From positions 1,185,082,357-1,185,146,356 of the forward strand of contig OY728152.1 of assembly GCA_963277665.1 (NCBI GenBank): a DNA stretch of 64,000 nt, given 5' to 3'. The DNA is from Viscum album. Taxonomy: Eukaryota > Streptophyta > Magnoliopsida > Santalales > Viscaceae. This document shows, piece after piece, positions 35,120 to 48,600 of the stretch. The position numbers and the translations under genes are program-made. Under the pieces are notes generated by a model. It was given only the letters and a program-made list of their open reading frames with translations, did not search any database and was not told the origin of the DNA. The first letter of the stretch is position 1; every line of letters starts with the position of its first letter.

Positions 35120-36650
35120 TGCTACCCAACATTGGAAATTCACTCCACATAATGTAGATAAGCATTGCTTTTCCAAAAGAGTGTTGGCCATTGGACAATA
35201 ATCTCTTTATTCCTCTCCAAAGTCTACTGCTACATCTGACCATGCATACAACAATCCATAAATAAATATATTATATTAGTATTTATGAATTTATATTGCC
35301 TCTACAGAATCCAAACTAAAATTTAAAACAATGAAACACCTATATCCAACTCAACATGATACCATCAAATAACATGGTCATGATTCAGTTGTTACTTCTT
35401 CAACTAAGAAGCATGGATTGCGTTGTGAATTGTACTAATCTTTGAAAGAAAATCCAAAATAATAAAACCTCTCCAACCCATTCATATATCTCTAATGGAA
35501 AAATATTCCTCATAGATAACTTCTGCAACATCCCAAACTGAAAATGTCCAATCCTTTGAGAGAATCTAAGGAAAACAAGATCACCCACCTCCAACGACAA
35601 TGGTCGTCGAAAACGTTTCACATATGATTTTGGAAAACACTGATTCATAAAAATTATATTCATGATCAACTTGATCATCTTAATGGTATCCTCGGAAAAA
35701 ATTATCCCATCTATATATGATTAACATGTTAACAACAAAGATTTGGAGAACAACATGGATACCCATACAATGCATCAAACAAATCTATATGCATCGGGGA
35801 CTATTAACTATTATTATACGAGAAATACACCAATGACAAGTGTACCTCCCAAGAGCCACCAAAATCAATCTAACAAGCCTATGACATACCATAAAATTTT
35901 TGTATCATCCTCTCATATTTATTATCCCTATGAGGATAATATCTATTTCTCATCTTCAAATGGGTCCCTAGGGATTGATATAAGGTTCTCCAAATATGAG
36001 ACATGAACATCAGATATCTCTCATATACAATATAATCTAGTACACCATGCCTCTTAACAAGATCACATATTTAGACTTTGGATATATCCTCGACCATATG
36101 ATATAAACGAATAGGGATGAAATGGGATGACATTGTGAGACAATACACATTTATCTATATAGAATTTTATTTTCTATTAACTCTTCGGAAACCTAGAACA
36201 AAATCAATCACTATCCATTCCCACTTCTATATAGGCATAGGTATTGATTGAGATATATCTTCTAGTCATGGATGTTAATCCACGACTTACTGACATATAT
36301 ATCAACATGAAACAAATGTTCTAACTATCTTATTCAGATCATCCCAACATAGAAGTGCATTTTTCACTATATAAATTTTCTGAATTCTAGAGTGGATAGC
36401 CTAGCAGGAATGATGATAAAACCTCATAATTTCATCATGAAAATACACTAGTATAAATATACGATTCTATAAACACAAAACATAATTCCCACTCACTTCC
36501 CATCTCTCAATCGTCTCCCCACCATGGAGTTTCATCCTTATCACCATACACTAAAAATTAGATTCTTTAACATCTTTCACCAGACCAAAAAAATTAGGGA
36601 TCAATGAAACATGAAATAAAATTTCTCTATCACACCAGACCCCTCATTCT
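35120..36650 (-). pseudogene. Minus-strand gypsy integrase, decayed
   Basis: Read leftwards: near 36,190-36,230, KWEWIVIDFVLGF matches the family's 'KWe.i.mDFv.GLP' block, with the first catalytic Asp kept (36,203-36,205). Around 35,560-35,610, LEVGDLVFLRFSQRIG matches the C-terminal 'f.vGD.VfLkvsp..g' block. Then STIHNAIHAS, like 'lS.vHnvFHvS', lies at 35,405-35,435. After that comes a weak chromodomain-like stretch (NKEIIVQW... near 35,200). Stops and frame changes are frequent. The remaining catalytic residues could not be placed with confidence. Confidence 0.7.
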
Positions 36651-36799
36651 ATCCACATGTAGGCTATGACCGAAATCATCTACCACTAATCTAATTTAAG
36701 TTTCAACATCGTAATATATGATTTCCTACATAGTTCATTTTCGACTAAATTTCCTTTACCTTGATAAAACATAATGTCCAAATAACACATCTAGAGTTT

Positions 36800-38010
36800 C
36801 TACAACCATATCCTCTACCTCATGTTCAAATTTATTTTTGTGAAACTATTCTTTAAACTCTTTTGATAATTAGAAATCCTGAAATTATTACTGCTGAAAA
36901 AATTACACCACATTTGAGATCCATGAACCACTGCTATCTACTCTACATCATGTGTTGGGTAGTTTTCGCACTCACCCTTAACTACTATGATCTGTATGCA
37001 ATTCCACGAAGCCCTTGCATGATAACACATATGATCCCTAATATGGATGTGTCACAATACACCACATACCCTTTCCATTTTTCTAGAACAACAATGATTG
37101 GAGAGGATGTAGTATAAACAATAATATCTTCAATATATTTCTGACACTTATCATCCAATTGAAATGGAAAATTCAACTTTTACAATGCTTTTTTGCTAAG
37201 TCCAATAGATATTAATCCTCAAAAAAATTCCTATAATACACAGCTATGCCATGGAATCTATGAATCTCAAAAACATTATTTGGTGGTTTCCAAGAAATAT
37301 ATACCTCCATATTTTCCACTTTAATTCACACACTTCTTGTAAATAACAGGGATAATAAAACAAACTTCCATTATCTAAAATTCAAACTTTGACAATTTTT
37401 CATATAGCCGATGATCATTCAAGATCCCCGTCACTATCACTACGTAGTGCTCATGCTCCTCCATTTACATTGAATACACCAATATATTGTCAATGAATAC
37501 ACCCATGAACGATTCCAGATATCTCTAAAATATATTATTAATCAATTTTCCTAAATACCACTGATGAATTTTTCTTACGAATGTTCATAACCACATATTC
37601 ATAATAGACATATCTAAACTAAAGGCTATTTTTTGAATACTATCCTTTAACATTAATTTTTGATGATATCCTGACCACAATTCAATATTGGGGAACCATT
37701 GAGATTCCTTAAACCGATCACAGAAATCATTAATTAAAGTGACGGATATAAATTCTTTAACGAAATATGATTATGACATTGGTAATAAAAATAGAGAAGA
37801 AGTGTTCCATCTACCTTTTTAACTAACAAAACTGTAAAAGCACATATAGTCCTACTAGGCCAGATGAACCCTTTGTTTTTGAACAACTGAAACTGCACAT
37901 TCAATTACCTGAATTCGGTCGGTGACATTTGGTAACATGGAATTGTTATATGTCAATTCCCCATAATGGAATTGATCGTAAACACCATTTCTCTCATGGG
38001 TGGAATCCCT
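36800..38010 (-). pseudogene. Minus-strand gypsy reverse transcriptase and RNase H, decayed
   Basis: Read leftwards: GFIWPSRTICAFTVLLVKKV near 37,810-37,880 corresponds to 'GfIrPS.SPwgaPvlfVKKKDG', followed by KNLYPSL. At 37,486-37,497 the catalytic block reads FIDN where the family has FIDD, so the second Asp is lost. It continues as ILVYS and EEHEHYV. RNase H starts with KGYVVYCDTSILGIICVIMQ near 37,035-37,095 (family 'fvvy.DAS..glG.VLmQ'), then NYPTHDVE-like text near 36,950. Many stops lie in between. The FIDN change alone would abolish polymerase activity. Confidence 0.82.
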
Positions 38011-38429
38011 GAAAAATATTCAAGAAATACATGAAGAAAACAAACATTCAATGCTAGAAATATGTTCTATTATATTGTTTCCATTGATGCCAATTACAAC
38101 TCCACAAAATGATATAATATCATGCCAATAAATTCTTCCAACAAATTTGTTTCACCTATTATTTCATTATTCTCCACTCTAAAGTGATGTGGGACACCAT
38201 CATCCATCATAAATCTGACCGTTCACACATAATAGTCTATATGGGAATTTAACATAGAAAACAAATCCATTCCCATGACAACATCATAGGAATACATCTC
38301 ATGTATGAATAAATACCACATCAACTCTACCCCATCCAAATATAAACAATATGCTCTACACATGAAGGCTCTATATTATCATTAACCCAATATAGTTTTT
38401 TTGTTTCAAAAAAAAGGAATCATTTTCAT

Positions 38430-38560
38430 ATATAAACCCAACAAACTAATAGAACAGGGCAGAATAAAAGAATGTGAATCACCCGTATCAAACAATTCTT
38501 TCATAAATGTGTAATTAAGAAGAATCATGACTCATACCCTGGATGGTCCGGACTAATCAT
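38430..38560 (-). pseudogene. Minus-strand gypsy aspartic protease active-site region
   Basis: The reading ELFDTGDSHSFI at about 38,460-38,500 matches the gypsy protease motif 'alfDtGASHSFI'. The catalytic Asp is at 38,487-38,489, and the usual Ala of the motif is replaced by Asp. It lies in the right place between the gag zinc knuckle and RT. Confidence 0.75.
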
Positions 38561-38649
38561 CCATCAAAACAATCTTAGACCTGAGCACCTACTGGGTTGC
38601 AAAAATATAATCTTTATTTAACTATTAAGGAGTCATGGTTTACCTAGAT

Positions 38650-40290
38650 TCACCATGGCTATCCATACTTTGCTAAGGAGGGGTATGTTGCTACTCCCTT
38701 CCAATCGATCCATGAGATTCATGCGACCCTTAAGAAGCATTCCGAACACCCAAACATGGTGTATTCTAACAAAAACTCTAATGATTACAAATCTAATTTC
38801 AATTATGTCATGCTCGAAGCTATGTCATTCAATCCTTCTTCATGTTACTTGTAGAGCCACACTGAAAACATATCGACTTACTCTGAAGATTTAGATGAAT
38901 ATTCGATGATTATATTGTCTGGTAGTGAACCATACTCCCAACTTGGAAATAAGTTTCCCTCTTCCACTTAATCCCTTTGATGGATTTCCCACTATTCACC
39001 ATGAATTCAAACATACATCCACCAAATGTATCCCCAATGATAACCTATTAAGATATAGATTATAGATTCACCATTTTTGGGAAATCTCTAATTAACCACA
39101 ACTTTATTTTAAAATGAATTTGTTTCCTCCATCTAACACAAAAAATAAATTCCCTCAATAATGTTTTCCCTGCAACCTCAACTAAAAACAATAATATGTT
39201 TATGAATATACCTGCATATTCAATTATTGATATACTCCCTTTTATCAAAATGATGAAATTTGGGGTGCACTGAATTTTGAATGTATGAGGGTAGATTTAA
39301 TTATTAAACAATTCTTCAAAACCCTCCCATGACATCACATGCTTTGTCCCATCATGGACCACCAACTCCCACAATTTTAAGGAACGATCTCTAAGAATGT
39401 ACATTTCAAGATTTACATTCATCAAAATCAGTGTTCCCTGGAATTAAAATTTCATTTCGTTATATTCAACCATTCTAATACCCTTTACCGCTTCGAATCA
39501 CCCTTAATGATGCTTGGATTCTACATTTGAAACTAAGCTACATGATCCATATTCTTTTTATCATCCAGTTTACATCTACTTTTCTCAACATTGAAATAAT
39601 GCACTATATTGTGAACTAGTTTTCATTTCACCTAGATCTCAGGTGCAAAAACATTTTCAGAAGACTCCTCTAGTTGTTCTCTATGACACCTTGCTGAAGC
39701 TATTTCAGTCAACACAAAAACATCCATAATTTTCACTCACATAGTAAGAAAAGGATTACCATTTCAAATTCAATTACATGGAAAATATCACAACCATTCT
39801 TTTCCAAATGTTCACATTTCTCATGTTGAACCAATTATAAAAAATCCCCCATGATTTGAAATTTTTCACATTTTCATAATACCATAACAATCTATTTCTC
39901 ACATTTTTCCATTTGAAAATATATTTTGATTTTTTTTAATTCACATATACATATGACATGATGAATCATTAATACCTAATGAAATAGGAATACTTGTGGG
40001 ACATTAGTTATACCATGCATTCCTTGATCGTCTCATTGGATACACCCATGATAATGAGACTACCAATGCCTATAATTTTCGACAAAACACTTCTGTATCA
40101 AAATACCTAATCACAAGTAGTTAATCATAAAATGGTTAACTAAACGCTTTATTCAATTAATTTTTTGTTCCAACAATCCTATGCCATGGTACCATATCCA
40201 CTCAAATAATAGACCATGAAAGAATTTCATCACAAAGACCAAAAATCAACACCAAAAGGCCAAAAATAGTTATCCCCTTGAAATTCAATG
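38650..40290 (-). pseudogene. gag: Minus-strand gypsy gag, decayed
   Basis: Downstream of the element's 5' LTR on the minus strand. Near 39,310-39,360 it reads HDGTKHVMSWEGFEELF, like the retrotransposon gag '..ea..W..F...F' region. Near 38,829-38,870 a CCHC knuckle can be seen in ruined form: CFQCGSTSNMKKD then a stop. The His position is Asn and the last Cys codon is now TGA (38,829-38,831). The rest is too mutated to set a start codon. Confidence 0.6.
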
Positions 40291-40311
40291 ACCTAACAAA
40301 CTGATATCAGT
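40290..40311 (-). promoter_or_regulatory. Decayed primer binding site of the minus-strand gypsy
   Basis: Next to the inner edge of the 5' LTR the minus strand reads AACTGATATCAG, a likely mutated form of TTGGTATCAGAGC (initiator-Met tRNA type). Confidence 0.45.
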
Positions 40312-42342
40312 TGTTACATCCTACCCCATCCTCATTGTCTTAATAAGGTGGTGAGATGCCACATGGCCTAAGGCAATGTTCTCATATTGATTTATGCTAG
40401 AAATTAATGATGATGGATTCAAGGTCAGTTAGGGAATGATTTTCCCTTTGTATAAAACCTACCAACATAATCTAAATGATGAATTCCAATAATGTAAAAA
40501 TTAATAAATAATTACAAAGAGAAAACTTAATAACCAACTATTTAATAAAAACTACAAAAAACTAATAGTGATTTATAATAATAGTCTATGTATCAGTGTA
40601 CCATGTAGCAGACACAGAAAAGAAACCCCAAGGTAGCCATGACACACCCTGCTGATTCTCACTAAGCTGTATGATCAAAGCACCATAATATAACCCAAGA
40701 ATCATGATAAACTTCTATCTATATAAGGTGCTTTACATTTCCTCTTTCACGAAAAACAACATCTCTAAAATCCATAAAGTAACAAAGAAGGGACTGGGTA
40801 CAAAGACATAGTAGGTTTCCCCAAAATTACATCCCAACACACTCCTCTAGGATAAAACCATTATCACATTTATATTAATCTGTTTATACAAAGTATTAAA
40901 TAGTAAAACAATTACCACATGGCAAACACATCCACACCATACCACCTATATCCATATACACACGAAAAAAGGTAAAATTAAAAAACCATTCCTTAATCCA
41001 TTTAGCTGTCACAGATTAGAACAACAATTTCCATCATTCAAAACAAAACAAACAAGGCAACTAACCATGGTAGAACTTCCCGTTCAATGTCGTTCACTGC
41101 ATTCCCAATCTAGTGGTACTTCTCGAACACATATCATTATTTGTGGACCTTATGTCCCCTATCCATTGACATTTATGCCGATACTTCTTCCAAATTAATA
41201 CACAATCAACACATGAAATAATACTTAACCAACTAACATGAATAAATCACACAATTGCCACACATTATGTACACACCCATTTCCAAGAGCTGATAAATCA
41301 CTTCAATAAATCACCACATTATTGAAAAAAATCATTAACCTTTTTCCATGACAATAGACATAGCAACAATACAAAATATTTATTCAAATTAATATTTCAT
41401 AGAACATTTTAAATAATTAAAACCACTATCTATTTTAATACCCACATGTTAATATCACACTACAAGACCCCTATAGAAAAAATATCCCATTTTACTGTAA
41501 TCCCTTAATCTTGACCAAATGTTGTTCCACATAGATTTTCAAATCATATTCAAATATTATTTCCTGAAAAAAATTGAAAAATGTCCTCTTGCACCAGAAA
41601 ATTGGACTTGATAGAGAGAATCCACCAATCGTAGGGTTTTAGTGAAATCGACCCACCATACAACCACACAACCAATATAGGTAATAATTCCACAAAACCT
41701 TCTTTTATCCCCTTCTATATCATGACCAAGCCAAAATATCAAATCACTAAGAAACACAAACTATAGATATATAAGAAAATGGTAGAGATCAAGAAAAATT
41801 TGGAAGAGGGATAACTAGATCTATGGAAAACAATGAGATAACCAAAAATGGGACATTCTAAAAGATAATCACCCTTAAACGCACCATGAATACCCTTCAA
41901 ATCTGTTCCAGAATGAGTGTAATAGATCCTCTAATATTTAAAAATGACTTTTCATAAGTGAGTCTTAACGGAGAGGAATAATGTAGGGTTTTTGGTAATC
42001 ATGACCAATTTAGGATTTAAAAACCCTATTTTAATTTCAACACATGGTTAGCCCACATGGGTTGAAAATTTGTGCACCAACAAAGCACATATTACTACCA
42101 CAAATGGTTCTTTACCAGTCCTCTTTTTTTAAGGATAAAAATGTGTGCAAACTGTGCAGATGACCACTATCTATTTCTACATGGTTGTTTCGGAATTTTG
42201 CATGGCATCTGCTAATAGTGTTCAAATAATATTCAGTTTAAAAATTTCAAAAAATTTCCAAAACCATCCAAAACATTACCCAACATCATTAAACACATAA
42301 AAATGAATAAATAACGGTTTCATACATCAATCTGTGGGTTCA
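40312..42342 (-). repeat. 5' LTR of the minus-strand gypsy element
   Basis: In plus-strand reading it starts TGTTACATCCTACCCC and ends near 42,342 at GTGGGTTCA. It aligns with the other LTR along most of its length but is heavily diverged, with many indels. No promoter box stands out. Confidence 0.75.
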
Positions 42343-44328
42343 TGAAATCGTTAATATTAGGGAAAACATAATAAATAACTAATGGATCATTTGATGAAAT
42401 ATTTGGATACTAATTAACCTAAAATATAAATATTATTATAAAAAATTCCAAAATTCACTATAGAAAGTAAAACTAATGTACAAATTATATTATGTGTCAA
42501 AGAATACAGAAGGTGAAAATGTGAAACCATAAAATATATAATGGATATAAAAAATTATTTCATATCTCCTTTATAAAAAATTATCGATCATATTAAATTT
42601 TTATTAATCTTACTCATCGTGTTTATATTTTTGCACATTATATATAATCATTATCTATATACATAATTTTTTGTTATCACAAATATTAAATATCGTGATT
42701 ATGTAATAAAAAATGACTTGCTCATGTTTTTATACAATGGTTTTGGTATTAATTATTTCAAAAAAATTCATCATCACATGTCCATAATGTTACTAGAATG
42801 GATTTTCCAGGATATTTTTAATGGTATAATTTAAGGACATTATTTTTCTTGTTAAAATCCTAATGATGAAATCAATGATGATCGGGTTTTGTTAATTCAT
42901 AAATAATGAAAAATGTTTTATTAATTAATTAATTAAATATAAATATTACTATTATAGAAATAAGTCCTAAAATTACAATATTTATATAATATATTAAATG
43001 TAGTTAAATTCTCATAGTCATACTTGGTATATAATTATAGAAGTGTTCAATTAGGTGGTCATACCAAAATAAACAAGAAACATAATAATTAATGGATGAT
43101 TATGGTGTGAATTTTTTTAATTATCATAATAATAAATGAATAGTGATATTATTTATAATTTGGTTATGTTGAAATATCAAAATTTGTTATAAATACAGGA
43201 AATATTTTTTTATCAGAAAATATTTCTTAAAATTAGTATACTGAAATTTCTCTTAGTAATCATTATTTAATTGAATGAATTAACTATGATAACTTTTTAT
43301 TATATCATTAATTAATCTACAATTTATTTCACCCATAGATAATGAAATGATAATAATAATATTATTCAACTAATTTAATTTTATTAAATTTTAAATTATG
43401 GTACTGATAAATATTATCATGTATATAAACAAATCATTGGAGGCAGTTGTCCACGCATAAAAATGTATGATGATTTCATTTTTCATAGAATCAGAAAAAG
43501 GTGTAAAATTAAATTTCATTTAGTAATATATAATATGTAATTAATATCATACAAATATACTCAATTTCGATGAGGAAAATCCTTATAAAGATATAAAGGA
43601 TAAGAAACCATGTTGAATCTGGGTGGTGCATGTTTAAAAAAATACCTAGTTGATAACCTAAATTTTTTAAATATAAAAATGATAATGGCTCTAAATTCAT
43701 CTTCCCTAGTTGAAAAATATTATAATATTCTATACATTTTAATGATATCAATTTCTCATTATGTAATGTAATTTTTGGAAGAAGTTAATATAATCAAATA
43801 TATATGAGAGTAGAACATTTGGATACTTATTCCCTAGTTATTGGGTTTTCTCATTTTAAAACATGTTAAATAATTTCAAAGATTGAATTTTGATATGAAA
43901 TGATACTATTTAAGGTGTATAAGATTATTTATCATTTTTTATTATATTTGGATGAATTATTTTGATTTTTTGCGTTAATGGATGTTAGTAGAGGAGTGCC
44001 CTATTTTTATGTTAATAACTATAGAATTTTTATAAATACACAAAACATTACTATAAAGGATGAAATATTAATAATTTAAAGATTATATATATATATATTT
44101 AAAATAAATCATTATATATAATATTCAATAAACAATATTTAGATGAAAAAATTGTCATGTTAGTGAATATAAATATACCTATTGAATTTAATTGAAATTA
44201 ATCTAGTATTTATTTTGATCATATAAATATTTCACAAAGTATCCATCCCAATCCATTCAGGTTATTTAATGTCTATCTATTAATTTCAATATATAAATAT
44301 ATTTCATTTTCATTTAGGTATGAAACAT
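42343..44328. other. AT-rich spacer, nothing recognised
   Basis: No supported gene, repeat family or terminal motif. Short reading frames (for example 80 residues on the minus strand at 43,509-43,751) have no recognisable content. Confidence 0.5.
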
Positions 44329-44412
44329 ATTTTAATGCTAGATATTAAAACATAGAGTTATTTAAAAATAATTATATATTTTAATGCTAGATATTAAAAC
44401 ATAGAGTTATTT
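44329..44412 (+). repeat. 49-bp tandem repeat, about 1.7 units, ending at the duplication border
   Basis: ATTTTAATGCTAGATATTAA... starts at 44,329 and again at 44,378, with perfect agreement over about 35 bases. The second copy ends exactly where the large duplicated segment begins. Confidence 0.85.
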
Positions 44413-45680
44413 TCATAGTTGGATCATGCCAGAAGGTCTCATTGCCCCCACTAGTCGAAAATGCAACAGCGAAGTCAGGAAAGTTGATGCATCACCCGCT
44501 CTGCAATGAAATGTGTCGTGCTGGCAACACAACCAAGGAAGATCACTCCTCAAAATCACCTTGAAATATTATAGGAGGAGTGGAAGATAGGTGCTACAAC
44601 TCCAGTCTCTCTTTCGAGCCACCCCCCCCCCCCCCCCCCCCGATGTTGAAAATGAGAGACTCACTGCACCATCAACCTGATGGGCCACAACATCCGCTAG
44701 AGAACACTGTGCAAATTCAATCAGGGAACCCATCTATCCAAAAGAACAAACGTATGAATGATGGGTGACAAGACACCCATCCCCCTTCGAGGTCTCCCAC
44801 CCGATGCAATATGAAAGACAAAACCCACCAACCAAATGCAATGAGATGACCAACAATCTCCCACCAAAACATCTGCTTCTTAGTGTCAATCAGATCCAAC
44901 AGAATGTATTCTAGATAATCACATCTGAGAAGTGCAACACCAGAACTACAAAATAAAAGCTTTAGTACATAAGAGGAAAAAAAATCTCCACCTCCTCATC
45001 AAACATCCCAAGAAATCCAATGGTACAACACCAAAAATCCCCTCAACATGCAGATCTAATGCAGCCCACAACCTCAAGTCCCTCATGTCCTCAACTAGAT
45101 TGCCAAATGATTATGCTCCCTGGATGATGCTTTACCACAAAAAAAATGGGCTGAAACATAACCTGCATGAGAACCACACTGGGGCAGGTTGACATCTCGA
45201 GTCAAAGCAGCACAACTTCCATCTGAAGAAGGGCCACAAGCACCATTGACCCACTAAACTCGACCGCACAATCCCAGAAAGCATCATAAAAGCACCCCTA
45301 TCTGAGTCAATCTCGCTACAACGTTGACAATAATTGACTATGAACAAGTCGAGAACACCACCAATGTCATACTCATATGTCATAGCATGAACGAACATAA
45401 AACACACTAGGAGGTCCAGATCTAAGATGATCGGTAGAGGGGGGGTCGCGCAGCCGAGAATCGGTGACGTCGAAGATGTGGAGGCCATCATATGAGAGAG
45501 GAGTGGTGAAAAATCAAGGGAGGAAAAAACCACAGCAGATCCATGAATGAGAGAGATGAAACTAGTTGACATCATAAGATTGGTCTCGAGCGGATGAGAT
45601 GGAGTGAGCAATAACGAAACCCAAGAGCAGAGATAAGGCACAAACATATTGGGCCATTTGAAACCCTTAATCTTTTGGAA
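44413..45680 (-). other. Less AT-rich island of unknown nature, copy 1
   Basis: About 1.27 kb of clearly higher GC than the surroundings, starting at the duplication border. The minus strand holds a 171-residue open frame (45,132-45,647) rich in Ser, Leu, Cys and Trp, with no recognisable domain. It could be a fragment of a transposable element (for example a LINE leader), or of a host gene; I cannot tell. The frame is interrupted in copy 2, so it is not under obvious coding constraint. Confidence 0.45.
44622..44641 (+). repeat. Poly-C tract, 20 bases
   Basis: An uninterrupted run of C in the less AT-rich island. Copy 2 has 18 (55,739-55,756). Such runs are prone to slippage and to sequencing error. 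Confidence 0.9.
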
Positions 45681-48600
45681 ACATTATAGAGTAATTTTCC
45701 ACAACCAATGAACCAATCCAAAGTGTACTATTTTTTCCATGTATTAATTTTGATTTAATAAAAAAAATTCCTTCTCATTTACCAAACACAAGGGTTTTAT
45801 AATATGAAAGATATATTTATAGTTATGATTAACTATTAGAAATACTTTAATATAGAATTAAAGTAAAATGAAACAAGGCCGCTCACCATGTAAATGACTA
45901 ATTGATGAATACTATGTTTGAATATGAAAAATGGGATTCTAAATATTTTATAATACATGGATGTACTCAATTTTTTACCAGACATATGAAATTTAGAGAT
46001 TTATTATATTTTGATATGGGTATAATTTGTGAACACCCAATACTAGTATGCATATTTTCCATTTTAAAACAAAATTTTTATATAAATTCAGTCACTAATA
46101 AAAAAAAATAAACAAATTACCATTCCCATATAGATAGAAAATATATTATTGTGAATTAAAAATATTATTATGGTGATATAATGAAACATGAAATATGATT
46201 AACGAAATTACAATGGGATTAAACCCACAAGTAAAGTAAAATTCCAATAACATTTAATCTGTATAATCAAGGTACGATTTAATATTGGACACACCACTAA
46301 AACAAGAGGAACTAAAAATAGACTTCGACATATTATATTCATGATGAAAGGTAACATAATTAAATGGATTTATTTTTCCCAATGTTTTTTTGTAATGATA
46401 TAGGAATGAAATTTCACTATTATATACAATGATTTTGTATATATGTTAGATGGATATAAGGCTCTATGAAATAAATTAATCAAATATATTATCATTATAT
46501 ATGTATAAATATTTTTTTCATGTATCAAATATTTTCATTGATGTTATGTAATTTCTAGTGTAAAATTTGAAATAATAATATTCAATAGTGAAGTTCAATA
46601 ATAATATCTAATGAATGTATTTCAGTTAAAAATGAGTTAAATATAGTAATATTTAATTATTACTATAATTATTATTATTATAAAATGATATATTATTTTA
46701 TACATTTATAAAATTATGTGAATTATTTTAATACCAATTTTTAGGGAAAAATTTAATTTTATATCTTGTGTATAATTTATTATAATAGTTCGTGGCTATA
46801 AAAATTTAATATACAAAATATAATTGAAATGATTTTTTAAAATGATTTGAAATTTGGAAAAATAAATTTTGAAAAATAAATATTTATAAATATATTATTT
46901 TATATAATTTAGTAAAGAATTTCCTTAGTTATTTAATTTATAATTAATATGAAAATTTGTAGATATCATATAATTTAAAAAAATATCACTAAAAAATATT
47001 TTTTCATTTAAATGATATTATAATAATTTTAAAAAAAAAATTAGTAAATTGAGTTAATATTTTCTATAATAATATAAAAATTATTTATTTAATATAATTT
47101 CATTTTTACTGATAATTTTTTTTACAATGCAGAAATAGACTTATTATTGTAATGGTAAAATAATTAATAATTATGTAAGACATTATGATTAATATGGCCA
47201 ATAACATATTAAATATATCCAAAACGTTTTAATGTTTTATTTTAAGGACAAAACCTACCTCATCTCTATTACTTTTGAAATTCAATCCACTTACCTTCTA
47301 AAATAACATTATTACATTATAGGAAACAATAATTTGTTGAGATTACAATGAAATCTAGACTATAAATGGACCCATATTCAACCTATCCCAACCCACTAAA
47401 TACATTAAATAATATCAAATAATTATTTCGATATACTATACAATAAAAATTATATATATTTCTTTATATTTATTATAAATGAAGTCGATAATTCTAAATT
47501 TGAAAGATATTTATACAATGAAGGAGCAATGTCATCATGTAAGTATATATGTATCTCAGTATTATTTTCATGTATCATCACATATATAAATATATTAAAT
47601 ATTATTCTTCTCAATAATTCAATTTTATATAGATTATTATTAATATATTAAAATAAAACTACTATTATATTCCTAGAAAGAGTTATACGTTCTCTAGTAT
47701 ATAATGTTCTTATATGGTTTGGTTCAACAAACTATAATAATGTTGTTTTACAAACATCTATATTTTCATTATAAATAAATTAGAAGACATTATTAATTAT
47801 AATATACAATATTAATGAATATTTTTTTCCTTATTTTGTTTTTTCAAAATATTTTATTATATTAAATGATACTATATAGAAACTCATGTTTATAGGCAGG
47901 ACACCAAAAAAATTATTAGTGTGGATTCCTAGATCTTAAAACATATTGATATATTCTATAAAATTAATAGTTTAGTATATAAATACTATGAAAAGTTTAA
48001 TTACACTATCTTTAACAATCCTAAAAAATATAGCAGTTTTATAATTAATGTGATCTAACATTGTCATAATGAGTCATGTTTTAAATAATAACATTTACTA
48101 ACCTTTTATGATTAATGTAACTATTATCTGACTAATATATCTATAATTAATTATATTAATGAATATCAAAAATTTTTATTATATATTAATAATTGTATGA
48201 AATAATAGAATATGATAATTATTTTTATTATACATTATAATAAATCTATTTTATGGAAATTTGTCTTAAATGGGAATTTTTTTCATTCCATTCCCAATTT
48301 TTTTCTGTGAGAATTAAGAAAGTATCCATTTACATATATTGTTATATATTTCTATTTCAAAATTCTTATATTTAATTCTCATTTTATTTTCCATGTTTTT
48401 TAAAATTTATCTTTCATATTTTCATCTCTATTGTTTAATCATTCACTCGAATGGATTATTTTATTAGAAAAATACCTCACCAATTTGTTTCAGTAAAAAA
48501 TTATTCTCATCTAGCACCACATTATTAATATTGATTAATTTATTTCTATGAATAAAACATAATTTATTAATTATGGTATCTTTCTTATTTTCATCAAAAT

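Larger units (their letters stand above)
33104..42342 (-). mobile_element. Ty3/gypsy retrotransposon, minus strand, complete structure but heavily decayed (9.2 kb)
   Basis: Two homologous LTRs of about 2.0 kb (33,104-35,119 and 40,312-42,342) flank an internal region that reads, on the minus strand, gag, CCHC knuckle, protease, RT, RNase H, integrase. RT before integrase places it in Ty3/gypsy. The integrase tail resembles the chromovirus type. The two LTRs are strongly diverged and no target duplication could be matched, so the insertion is old. Confidence 0.85.

Noticed and set aside
45132..45647. 171-residue open frame on the minus strand, longest unassigned frame in the window.
   Set aside because: No recognisable domain, odd composition (many Cys, Trp, Ser), and broken in the nearly identical second copy; kept only as part of an unknown island.
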